17,659 nucleotides of DNA. Origin: Candidatus Babelota bacterium (GTDB taxonomy: Bacteria > JAGOBX01). Of this stretch, positions 7,566-15,356 are shown piece by piece (position 1 is the stretch's first letter; each line of letters begins with the position of its first letter). The notes beneath the pieces are model-generated. The model was not told the origin of the DNA. It searched no databases and worked only from the letters and a program-made list of their open reading frames with translations. The position numbers and the translations under genes are program-made. The DNA lies in NCBI GenBank assembly GCA_017999075.1, contig JAGOBX010000015.1, positions 1 through 17,659 of the forward strand, given 5' to 3'.

Positions 7566-7590
7566 AAACTGGTTTTTGTCTGGAATCAAT

Positions 7591-8643
7591 ATGTCAATTT
7601 TTTTAAGGATATCTCAAACTCCCGGTGAATGGTTAAATTCTAGCGGTCCATTTTCAGATATAGTTTTAAGCTGCAGAATACGTCTTGCGAGGAATATAGA
7701 TAAAATAAAATTTCCTGAATATATGAATGAAAATGAAAGCAGCGAGGTCAAATCTGATTTAAAAAATGTAATTAATTTATGTCCATCTTTAGTTTCCCCG
7801 GAATTTTATGAAATGAGCGAATTAACTCCTGCCGAACGGCTAATACTTATTGAACGTCATTTAATAAGCAAACAGCTTGCAAATAAAAAAGAAGGGATGC
7901 TTATTTTACAAAATGATGAAAGGTTAAGTATAATGATTAATGAAGAGGATCATTTACGCATACAGTCGATAGATTCAGGACTTCGGTTATTTGAAAATTG
8001 GGAAATAATAAATAAACTCGACCAGCAGCTTGAAACACAAATAAATTATGCTTTTTCAAATGAATTCGGGTATTTGACAGCTTGTCCGACAAATGTGGGC
8101 ACAGGAATGAGATGCTCAATACTTGTCCATCTTCCAGGAATAATAATGATAAATCAGTTAAATAAAATAAATTCTGCAATAGAAAAGTTGGGATTGACTA
8201 TACGAGGATATTATGGTGAAGGAACAGAATCAATTGGAAATTTTTTTCAGATTTCCAATCAAATTACTATTGGAAAAACTGAAGAAAAAATAATAGAGAA
8301 AATTGATAATATAGCGAGGCAGATTGTTGAACATGAAAAAAATGCGCGCAGGATTTTAATGCAGGAATCAAAAGTTAGAGTCGAAGACCAAATTTTCAGA
8401 GCATACGGAATTTTGAAAAATGCAAGGATAATATCGTCAAACGAAACAATGGCGCTGCTTTCTATGATACGGCTTGGGGTGGACCTTGAAATTATTAAAA
8501 ATATCTCCATTAAAACAATAAATGAAATTTTAGTTTATTTACAGCCGGGACATTTGCAAAAACTTTTTCTTAAAGATCTGAATGCAGAAAAGCGCGATAT
8601 TAAACGAGCTGAAATGATTCGGGAAAAGTTTTTAGTGGATTAA
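7591..8643 (+). CDS. mcsB: protein-arginine kinase, McsB family
   Basis: A 350-residue phosphagen-kinase-fold enzyme that would phosphorylate arginines on proteins using ATP. In Bacillus this marks substrates for the ClpC-ClpP protease. Visible hallmarks are SDIVLSCRIRLARN (22-35), NEEDH (117-121), the catalytic-cysteine segment CPTNVGTGMR (165-174) and GEGTESIGNFFQISN (209-223). A C-terminal RDIKRA (335-340) corresponds to the phosphoarginine-sensing RDxxRA motif of McsB. Its length matches the family. I prefer the ATG at 7591 because it aligns with usual McsB starts; an in-frame TTG at 7576 would add five residues. It lies 25 bases after the HDOD gene, in the same run. The usual partners mcsA, ctsR and clpC are not in the window, so it is an orphan locally. 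It converges on secA with only 15 bases between the stops and no obvious terminator. Confidence 0.93.
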   Translation: MSIFLRISQTPGEWLNSSGPFSDIVLSCRIRLARNIDKIKFPEYMNENESSEVKSDLKNVINLCPSLVSPEFYEMSELTPAERLILIERHLISKQLANKKEGMLILQNDERLSIMINEEDHLRIQSIDSGLRLFENWEIINKLDQQLETQINYAFSNEFGYLTACPTNVGTGMRCSILVHLPGIIMINQLNKINSAIEKLGLTIRGYYGEGTESIGNFFQISNQITIGKTEEKIIEKIDNIARQIVEHEKNARRILMQESKVRVEDQIFRAYGILKNARIISSNETMALLSMIRLGVDLEIIKNISIKTINEILVYLQPGHLQKLFLKDLNAEKRDIKRAEMIREKFLVD

Positions 8644-8658
8644 ATTTTTATAATACCA

Positions 8659-11619
8659 TCACGCGTTTTTGCCACAGCATTTTTTATATTTTTTCCCGCT
8701 TCCGCAAGGGCAATCATCATTTCTGCCTATTTTTACAATTTCAATTTGTTTTTGTGTCTGGCGCTGTATTCCGGAAATTTGTTTTCCGGAATTAGAATTT
8801 TTTGACTGCTGCTGTTCAGAAGAAAAAGCCTGAGATTCAGAATGTTTTAATTCTGCTATATTATAATTAGATGCGATTTCAGTTACAGGCTGCTGAACAG
8901 CCATTTTTATTTTAAATAAATATTCGACTATACATTCCTTTACATTTCTGATCATAATAGTGAACATTTTCATACTTTGATTTTTATATGCGACAACAGG
9001 ATCTTTTGAAGCCCATCCCTGCAAATGTATACCTTCTTTTAAATAATCCAAATTATGAAGATGGTCCTTCCAATTGTTGTCAAGGATATTTAGCATAATC
9101 ATCCGTATAATATGATTTTTATGAAGAGGAGGCATATCATTCAATTTCAATAAAAAAGAATTTTTAGCTTCATCGCAAAGATAATCGTATAGAAGTTCCT
9201 GGGAATTTTTATCTAATAATGTATTCTTTAGTTTAATCAAATCTATAGAGAATGTTTTGTAGTATTTATCAATAAGACCGTCAATATCCCAGTCTGAAGA
9301 ATGAGATTTTTCAGGACAGTATTCCCAAACAATATTTTCTATCACTTCATAAATTATTTCAATAAAAAAATCAGATAAATTTTCGTCACTCAGCATTTTA
9401 TTGCGTTCTTTGTAAATAATGTCGCGTTGTGTATTCATAACATTATCAAAATCTATTAAATGTTTTCTAATATCAAAATTATGAGCTTCAACGCGTTTTT
9501 GCGCACGTTCAATGGCTTTAGAAATAAATGGATGCTCAATTTCCTGAGAATCGTCCATACCGAACTTTTCCATAATTCCTGAAATTCTGTCAGAACCGAA
9601 TAATCTCATCAAATCATCTTCAAGAGCCACGTAAAATACTGTTTCCCCCGGGTCTCCCTGTCTACCTGACCTTCCTCTAAGCTGGTTATCAATACGCCGC
9701 GCTTCATGGCGTTCAGTTCCTATTACCAATAATCCACCTATATCGGCAATACTGCTTCCAAGCATTATATCAGTACCGCGTCCTGCCATATTAGTAGCAA
9801 TAGTAATTGAATTTTTCTGGCCTGCGCAAGATATTATTTCTGCTTCCCGTTCATGATATTTTGCATTAAGAACATTATGAACAATATTAATTTTTGACAG
9901 CATTCTGCTTAACAATTCAGAAACTTCTATTGAAATTGTTCCGACAAGAATAGGTCTTCCTTTTGAATGTTCTTCTTTTATAAGATTTGTTATTGCCTCA
10001 TATTTTCCTTTTTTAGTTCTAAATATTTTATCTTCGTAATCTTTTCTTATCATTGTTAAATTAGGAGGAATTATAACCACGTCAAGTTTATAAATTTCCC
10101 AAAATTCCTGTGCTTCTGTATCTGCTGTTCCTGTCATTCCCGCAAGTTTTTTATACATTCTGAAATAGTTTTGCAAAGTAATAGTAGCTAGAGTTTGAGA
10201 TTCAAGTTTTACTTTTAATCCTTCTTTTGCTTCAATTGCCTGATGCAGACCATCCGACCATCTTCGGCCTGGCATCAAGCGTCCGGTAAATTCATCTACG
10301 ATTAATACTTCACCGTCTTTTATAATATAATCAACTTCTTTTTTAAACAGATTATGTCCTCGAAGCATTTGATTTATATGATGGACAAACTGCATATTTT
10401 CTATTGAGAACAGATCAGGCATATTCAATAATTTTTCACATTTTTTAGCGCCTGCATCAGTAAGAGCGACAGCACTGGCTTTTTCGTCTATCCAATAATC
10501 TCCGGTTTCGATTACTTCATCGTTTTCTTCTTTGCGCTCGCCTTTAGTTAAATAAGGGAATAATTTATTTATCCGATAATATTTTTCAGTAGTATCTTCA
10601 GCCGCTCCTGAAATTATGAGCGGTGTTCTTGCTTCATCTATTAATATAGAGTCAACTTCATCAATAATAGCGAAATTATGTTCTCTTTGAACTTTTTGTT
10701 CTGATGATACGACCATATTATCACGCAGGTAATCAAATCCGAATTCGGTATTTGTTCCAAATGTTATATGACGAGAATAAGCTTCCTGTTTTTCATTATG
10801 ATTCATTTCATTTAGAATCAAGCCTACAGTTCTGCCGAGATAATTATAAATTTCTCCCATCCATATACTATCTCGTTTTGCAAGGTATTCATTGACTGTA
10901 ACCATATGAACGCCTTTATTAGATAATGAATTTAAATATACGGATAGAGTTGCTACCAGAGTTTTTCCTTCGCCTGTTTTCATTTCAGCAATTTTTCCCT
11001 GATGTAACACCATACCGCCCATCAATTGAACGTCGAAATGTCTTAATCCCAATCTGCGCATTGATGCTTCCCTGCATAAAGCAAAAGCTTCAGGAAGAAT
11101 AATATCAGTTATATTTTCAGGATTTATTGACGACATAAATAAATTAAAGTTATTAGCGAGTTCTGTTTCGAGCATAGTGATATCTGCGGATAACCATTTT
11201 TCAATTCTTTTTTTCAACCCTTCAAGAAGTTTTTCAAGTCTTTCATCAGAAACGGCATTTAAAATAACAAGTTTCATTTTGCTTTTATCGTATTTTTTTT
11301 CAAGATCTTTCCTGTTTTCCAGGAATATTTTTCTGTATTTTTCAATATAGAATTCAATTGCTGAATCTTTTTTTGATTTTAGTTTTTTAAATGAGTCAAT
11401 AATTTTTTCGTTCAGGTTTTTAACATAATTTTCATCCAGTTCTGATTGAATCATTTGTTCAAACTTGGCAGTATGTTTTTTAAAATCATCATATTCATAA
11501 TCAAGAAATAAAATTTCAAGGTTATTTATAATATCAACCGCTGGAATAATTTTTTTTATATCTCGTTCGTGTTTACTTCCGAATAATTTTTTGAAAACGC
11601 TGTTTAAAAAATTTATCAT
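8659..11619 (-). CDS. secA: preprotein translocase ATPase SecA with an N-terminal insertion
   Basis: A 986-residue SecA, the ATPase that pushes unfolded preproteins through SecYEG. Walker A is GEGKT (216-220). Walker B and neighbours are IIDEVDSILIDEARTPLI. MTGTADTEAQEF, NMAGRGTDIML and QLRGRSGRQGDPGE complete the helicase core. NNWKDHLHNLDYLKEGIHLQGW belongs to the helical scaffold and wing region. The end carries a zinc-binding SEC-C motif, CPCGSGKKYKKCCG. The protein is longer than typical SecA (about 840-900). Most of the excess is a roughly 95-residue charged helical insertion between the start of the first nucleotide-binding domain (about residue 62) and LPEAFALCREAS (175-186). The start is firm: AAGGATGG lies just upstream and the ATG directly abuts the TAA of the preceding TPR gene, so the two are probably translationally coupled. 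It is last in the fabD operon. Confidence 0.97.
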   Translation of the reverse strand: MINFLNSVFKKLFGSKHERDIKKIIPAVDIINNLEILFLDYEYDDFKKHTAKFEQMIQSELDENYVKNLNEKIIDSFKKLKSKKDSAIEFYIEKYRKIFLENRKDLEKKYDKSKMKLVILNAVSDERLEKLLEGLKKRIEKWLSADITMLETELANNFNLFMSSINPENITDIILPEAFALCREASMRRLGLRHFDVQLMGGMVLHQGKIAEMKTGEGKTLVATLSVYLNSLSNKGVHMVTVNEYLAKRDSIWMGEIYNYLGRTVGLILNEMNHNEKQEAYSRHITFGTNTEFGFDYLRDNMVVSSEQKVQREHNFAIIDEVDSILIDEARTPLIISGAAEDTTEKYYRINKLFPYLTKGERKEENDEVIETGDYWIDEKASAVALTDAGAKKCEKLLNMPDLFSIENMQFVHHINQMLRGHNLFKKEVDYIIKDGEVLIVDEFTGRLMPGRRWSDGLHQAIEAKEGLKVKLESQTLATITLQNYFRMYKKLAGMTGTADTEAQEFWEIYKLDVVIIPPNLTMIRKDYEDKIFRTKKGKYEAITNLIKEEHSKGRPILVGTISIEVSELLSRMLSKINIVHNVLNAKYHEREAEIISCAGQKNSITIATNMAGRGTDIMLGSSIADIGGLLVIGTERHEARRIDNQLRGRSGRQGDPGETVFYVALEDDLMRLFGSDRISGIMEKFGMDDSQEIEHPFISKAIERAQKRVEAHNFDIRKHLIDFDNVMNTQRDIIYKERNKMLSDENLSDFFIEIIYEVIENIVWEYCPEKSHSSDWDIDGLIDKYYKTFSIDLIKLKNTLLDKNSQELLYDYLCDEAKNSFLLKLNDMPPLHKNHIIRMIMLNILDNNWKDHLHNLDYLKEGIHLQGWASKDPVVAYKNQSMKMFTIMIRNVKECIVEYLFKIKMAVQQPVTEIASNYNIAELKHSESQAFSSEQQQSKNSNSGKQISGIQRQTQKQIEIVKIGRNDDCPCGSGKKYKKCCGKNA

Positions 11620-12978
11620 TTAAACCATCCTTAATAATTCATTAAATAAATCTGTAAACTGATTTTTCTGAATAATAGTTATGTTATTAAATTCTTCAGA
11701 TAAGTTAGACGGATGCATTTGTTTTATGAAACCGTTAGGTATAATCAATATCCCCCGTTTTGCCTGATTCAGATTCAATAATTCTTTAAAATCAAAAAGC
11801 GCAATATCACCGGCAGGATTATCCCATAACTTAATAGAAATTATTGATTTATTGGCAGCTTCTTTTCCTATAAGTATAATTTCAGTATTTTTTTTATATT
11901 CATAAGAAACAATAGAAATATGAAATTTATTTGATAGTTCAGTCATTAAATTATGAAAAGAAGTTTTGTCAAGATTTTTTAAAACAGATAGAATCTGGTT
12001 AATGTTCCGTGATGGAAAATTTTTTTTGAGTAATTCAGCCACATCAGAATATTCAGCATTCTGCTTATATATTTCTTTCCAAAGTTTCACGGCATCATCT
12101 TTTTTGTTAGTAAAATAATAAGCTTTACCAAGAAGATAATTGAGTTCAAGTTTTTTTGCAGAATCTTTTTTAAATTGATTGATTCCGAACATAAGATGTT
12201 CGATAGCGGCTTCATATTCTTCTGATTCAAAAAAACAGTTTGACAATAAGGTTATCATATTAAATAACAAATCCCCGCCGGCGATATTCAATCCTTTCAT
12301 TAAAATTTCTATAGCATTTATATGATCTCCGTTTTTTTTATGAACTTTACCTAATTCGTAATAAACATCTGTAAAATTTGGTTTCAATGATAAAATTTTG
12401 TTGTATATAATAACTGCAGTTTTATATTCTTTTAAAATGTCTTTGATTTTTGCCAACCCAAACAAAGCTTTTATATTATTTCTGTCAATATCGATAATTC
12501 TTTCATATTCGGCGTTCGCACGTTCAAACTGTTTATTTTTTAGTAATACTTCGCAATATGATAAATACAAATTTATATTATCAATATTGAGATTATAATT
12601 TGAAATCAGTTTATTAAGTTCATTTACATTGTTCAGTTTAACATAGCAATAAAATAATTTATCAGTTAAAACAGGTTCGCTTATAAATTCAAGGTCATCT
12701 TTTAAATGAAGTAATTTTTTAAAAATTGCAGCTGCTTCAGAAAAATTTTCAAGTTCCTGGTAACAGACGCCTATTTTAAACAAAAATTCTGGGTTTCCTG
12801 TTTTTTGAAATAATTCATTGAATAAGACCAGAGCTTCTCCGAATTTTTTTGACAAAAACATATTGTTTGCAACTTTTAGATTATTTCTGTTTTTTTTTGA
12901 AAGAAAGTAAAAAAATAGAAATATGAAAATAAAAAATCCGGTTATTGCCGAAAAAATATAAATATAATAGTTTTGCAT
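11620..12978 (-). CDS. membrane-anchored TPR protein with Mrr-like C-terminal region
   Basis: A 452-residue protein. Residues 5-27 form one transmembrane segment with a basic SKKNRNN after it, which suggests the rest faces the cytoplasm. Eight or so TPR-like helix pairs run from about 33 to 320 (AEYERIIDIDRNNIKALFGLAKIKDILKEYKTAVI is clear). The C-terminal 110 residues are not TPR. IILIGKEAANKSIISIKLWDN (367-387), DFKELLNLNQAKRGILIIPNGF (396-417) and an ITIIQKNQFTDLFNELL end resemble the order of elements in Mrr-type restriction-endonuclease folds. Glu366 and Lys383 sit where the nuclease acid and lysine would be, but the match is weak and activity is doubtful. The start at 12978 is 5 bases after the fabD stop and lacks a Shine-Dalgarno, which implies coupling. 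The position between fabD and secA suggests an envelope or secretion role. Confidence 0.85.
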   Translation of the reverse strand: MQNYYIYIFSAITGFFIFIFLFFYFLSKKNRNNLKVANNMFLSKKFGEALVLFNELFQKTGNPEFLFKIGVCYQELENFSEAAAIFKKLLHLKDDLEFISEPVLTDKLFYCYVKLNNVNELNKLISNYNLNIDNINLYLSYCEVLLKNKQFERANAEYERIIDIDRNNIKALFGLAKIKDILKEYKTAVIIYNKILSLKPNFTDVYYELGKVHKKNGDHINAIEILMKGLNIAGGDLLFNMITLLSNCFFESEEYEAAIEHLMFGINQFKKDSAKKLELNYLLGKAYYFTNKKDDAVKLWKEIYKQNAEYSDVAELLKKNFPSRNINQILSVLKNLDKTSFHNLMTELSNKFHISIVSYEYKKNTEIILIGKEAANKSIISIKLWDNPAGDIALFDFKELLNLNQAKRGILIIPNGFIKQMHPSNLSEEFNNITIIQKNQFTDLFNELLRMV

Positions 12979-12983
12979 TTAGT

Positions 12984-13919
12984 TTATTTATTTAAATATT
13001 CTGATAATGTATCAACAGAATTAATATTAATCAGGCGTACATTTGAATTTATTCTTTTAATTAATCCTGTTAAAACTTTTCCTGAACCAGATTCAACGAA
13101 TTCAGAAATATTAAACTCATTAATCATAAATTCAACAGATTGTATCCATCGAACGGGCGAACATAATTGATTTATCAGCGATGATTTAATTGATCCAGGA
13201 TCCTGATTATGAGGTTTTGCAGTTAAATTGCTTATTACAGGAAATTTAGGTTGATTGAAAACAAATTTATTTAATTCAGTTGCAAGTTTATCCTGAGCAT
13301 TTTTCATTAAATCACTGTGCCATGCTCCGCTTACTTTAAGTTCTATACATTTTCCTGATCCTGATAATTTAACCAGTTCAATAACTTTTTTTACAGAAAC
13401 AGTTTCGCCTGAAATCACAATTTGTCCTGGTGAATTGTATCCGGCTGTACCAATTATTCCTCCAGCTTCATTAAAATACTCAAGCAATTTATTTTCGTCA
13501 ACCCCCATTACAGCAGCCATTGTACCATTTGATTTTTTTGCGCATTCATCCATAAATTTGGCTCTATTTTCAAGGAGAATCAGTCCTTCTTCAAAAGAAA
13601 ATACTCCAGCGGCAAATAATGCTCCATATTCCCCCAGGCTATGGCCAGCAGAAATTTCAGGGGAAAAAGAGCAGTTTGATTTTAAAATTTCAAATATAAC
13701 AGAACTTACAAGATAAATGGCAGGCTGAGTATTTATTGTCATCTGCAGTTCTTCTTCAGATCCTTCAAAACACAATTTTGCATAATCTTTGCTATAAATG
13801 CTTGCTTTTTTTGCATTTTCAAACATTTTTTTTGCAACATCAAATTTTTCAAAAAAATCTTTCCCCATATTCTTGGATTGTGATCCCTGACCAGGAAAAA
13901 TTACAGATTTCTTTGTCAT
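12984..13919 (-). CDS. fabD: malonyl-CoA:ACP transacylase FabD
   Basis: A 311-residue enzyme that transfers malonyl from CoA to acyl carrier protein to supply type II fatty acid synthesis in the cytoplasm. IFPGQGSQ (7-14) forms the oxyanion/substrate loop. GHSLGEY (92-98) holds nucleophile Ser94. Arg119 in ENRAKFMDECA binds the malonyl carboxylate. GAWHSDLM (198-205) supplies the catalytic His201; the family more often has F in place of W. NSPGQIVISG is also typical. I chose ATG at 13919 because GGGGGAG lies about 6 bases upstream and the protein then starts MTKKSVIFPGQGSQ as expected; an upstream in-frame ATG at 13949 would put an atypical extension in front. It is first in a fabD-TPR-secA operon. 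The usual fab neighbours (fabH, fabG, acpP) are absent. Confidence 0.96.
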   Translation of the reverse strand: MTKKSVIFPGQGSQSKNMGKDFFEKFDVAKKMFENAKKASIYSKDYAKLCFEGSEEELQMTINTQPAIYLVSSVIFEILKSNCSFSPEISAGHSLGEYGALFAAGVFSFEEGLILLENRAKFMDECAKKSNGTMAAVMGVDENKLLEYFNEAGGIIGTAGYNSPGQIVISGETVSVKKVIELVKLSGSGKCIELKVSGAWHSDLMKNAQDKLATELNKFVFNQPKFPVISNLTAKPHNQDPGSIKSSLINQLCSPVRWIQSVEFMINEFNISEFVESGSGKVLTGLIKRINSNVRLININSVDTLSEYLNK

Positions 13920-13970
13920 AAAACTCCCCCAAATATACAGATAATCCACATTAAAATTTTCTCTTATTAT

Positions 13971-13999
13971 AATATACGCTTTATCAATAAATAATGCAA
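13971..13999 (-). promoter_or_regulatory. promoter of the fabD-TPR-secA operon
   Basis: On the minus strand, -35 TTGCAT (complement of 13994-13999), a 17-base spacer and -10 TATATT (complement of 13971-13976). The -10 continues as TATATTATAAT, the same string as at the promoter at 699-732. The predicted start lies about 45 bases before the fabD ATG. Confidence 0.7.
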
Positions 14000-14064
14000 T
14001 AAAATTTTAAAATTGTTTTGTTTTTTTTAGAACTGTGTTGTAGTATATAATAGTTATCATTAAT

Positions 14065-14168
14065 GGAATGTTTTAAAAATGTAAAATGCAATTTTTTATA
14101 AAATTTATTATTGATAAGCAATAAGTTAATTTTGTAAAAATATATAACAATATTTTTGAAACACTTCC
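14065..14168. repeat. structured AT-rich intergenic repeat, copy 2
   Basis: A 104-bp second copy of the element at 463-570, in the same orientation. The termini GGAATGTTTTAAAAAT (14065-14080) and ATTTTTGAAACACTTCC (14152-14168) can pair over 16 bp with one bulged C and one G-U pair. The inner hairpin is ATAAAATT (14098-14105) with AATTTTGT (14127-14134), again enclosing TATTG / CAATA. Compared with copy 1, both strong stems show a C-to-T change that keeps pairing as G-U. The other inner hairpin is weaker here. A -10-like TATAAT at 14046-14051, without a convincing -35, would start transcription just before the element. It could therefore lie in the leader of the receiver gene at 14236 or be its own small transcript. 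Confidence 0.72.
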
Positions 14169-14235
14169 AGAATACACTGCATCTGTGACGCGTTATTATT
14201 TTTTTATACTTAGAAAATCGGGGGTTTTCATAATA

Positions 14236-15285
14236 ATGTCTATTACTATACTTATTGTAGAAGATGATTTGAATAATAGTGAATTATTAAAATATATTCT
14301 TGAAAAAAACGGATATTCAGTAATAGTCTTAAACTCAGGTTTAAAATTTTTTGAAACATTGGAAAATAATAAAATAGATTTAGTGCTTCTTGACATAATG
14401 ATGCCTGAAATTGATGGATTAACATTATGCAAACAACTTAGGGAAAAAGAAAAATATTATGAATTACCGGTGATTTTTTTAAGCGCAAAGACTGATATTA
14501 AAGATAAAATTGAAGGGTTAAATGCTGGTGCTGTTGATTATGTAACTAAACCATATGATAGAAAAGAACTCTTGCTGAGAATTTCAAACCAATTGAGGGT
14601 AAAAGAATATAACAATATGCTTTATGAACGAGATATGCTTAAACATACTAATGAACTTATAATGAATCTTGCGCAGAATATAAATAATCCGTTATCTATT
14701 ATTTTAGGTTCGTGCCAATATTTAACTCTTGATATGGATAAAGATACTGAACTTTACGAATACCTTAAAATAATAGAAAAAAACGCTAATAAAATAAATT
14801 CGTTTTTAACATCAATGCGTGAAAACACTAAACTGAAAAGTATTGACTTTAATAAACATAAAAACATTTCTGTATATGCTTCAAAAAAGGAAGAATGGGA
14901 GCAGAATACAGCTTTAGTTATTGATGATGAGGATTCTCTGGCAAAGCTTTATGTTAAATTTTTGGATATGTATAATTTTAAAGTAGATATAGTGAATAGG
15001 GGCAATGATGCTATAGGAATGTGTAAAAAAAAGAATTATCATTTGATATTTGTAGATATGCTTTTACCTGATATGGATGGTCTTGAAATTTTTCGGAAAA
15101 TAAAAAAAAGTTATCTTATAAGAAATGTACGTTTACCTTTTATAATTATGAACAGCGGATATGATGTGGAAGACAAATTTTTAAAAGCTATTGAAGAGGG
15201 AGCGTACACATCTTTTTATAAACCTATAGATATATTTGCTTTTAGAAATATGATTGATGAAATATTGAAAAAGTCAAATTATTGA
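14236..15285 (+). CDS. double-receiver protein (REC - degenerate HisKA-like - REC)
   Basis: A 349-residue signalling protein. The first receiver domain (1-120) has acidic residues Glu9-Asp10-Asp11, phosphoacceptor Asp53 (LLDIMMPEIDG) and Lys105 (VTKPYD). Residues 124-197 look like a histidine-kinase dimerisation helix pair, LIMNLAQNINNPLSIILG. The position of the usual phosphorylatable His (AHEINNPL) is Gln147, and no ATPase domain follows. The second receiver (225-345) has Asp230-Asp231, Asp274 (VDMLLPDMDG) and Lys329 (FYKPID). It could therefore accept phosphate at two sites but cannot be a normal kinase. It probably acts as a dimeric relay or scaffold. I chose ATG 14236 because it gives a standard receiver start and has GGGGG upstream; the open frame extends back to a GTG at 14185. 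The PAS-LuxR gene follows after 71 AT-rich bases. Confidence 0.9.
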   Translation: MSITILIVEDDLNNSELLKYILEKNGYSVIVLNSGLKFFETLENNKIDLVLLDIMMPEIDGLTLCKQLREKEKYYELPVIFLSAKTDIKDKIEGLNAGAVDYVTKPYDRKELLLRISNQLRVKEYNNMLYERDMLKHTNELIMNLAQNINNPLSIILGSCQYLTLDMDKDTELYEYLKIIEKNANKINSFLTSMRENTKLKSIDFNKHKNISVYASKKEEWEQNTALVIDDEDSLAKLYVKFLDMYNFKVDIVNRGNDAIGMCKKKNYHLIFVDMLLPDMDGLEIFRKIKKSYLIRNVRLPFIIMNSGYDVEDKFLKAIEEGAYTSFYKPIDIFAFRNMIDEILKKSNY

Positions 15286-15356
15286 TAAAATAAATATTAT
15301 ATTATCAAAAAAAATAGTATTCAAGGTGTTTAAATAAATTATTATTAAAAAAAGAT

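Noticed and set aside
13435-13716. Open frame antisense to fabD, and similar antisense frames elsewhere
   Set aside because: These lie opposite strongly conserved genes, have no ribosome binding site and encode no recognisable domain. They are by-products of codon use.
13920-13949. Upstream ATG for fabD
   Set aside because: It would place an atypical ten-residue extension in front of the usual MTKKSVIFPGQGSQ start and would make the GGGGGAG ribosome binding site internal.
14185-14235. GTG start for the double-receiver protein
   Set aside because: It adds 17 residues before a standard receiver N terminus and has no Shine-Dalgarno. ATG 14236 has GGGGG upstream.
15282-15308. TTGATAA / TTATCAA inverted repeat after the double-receiver gene as a terminator
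   Set aside because: It is only 7 bp, all but one pair A-T, with a 13-base loop and followed by A rather than T residues.
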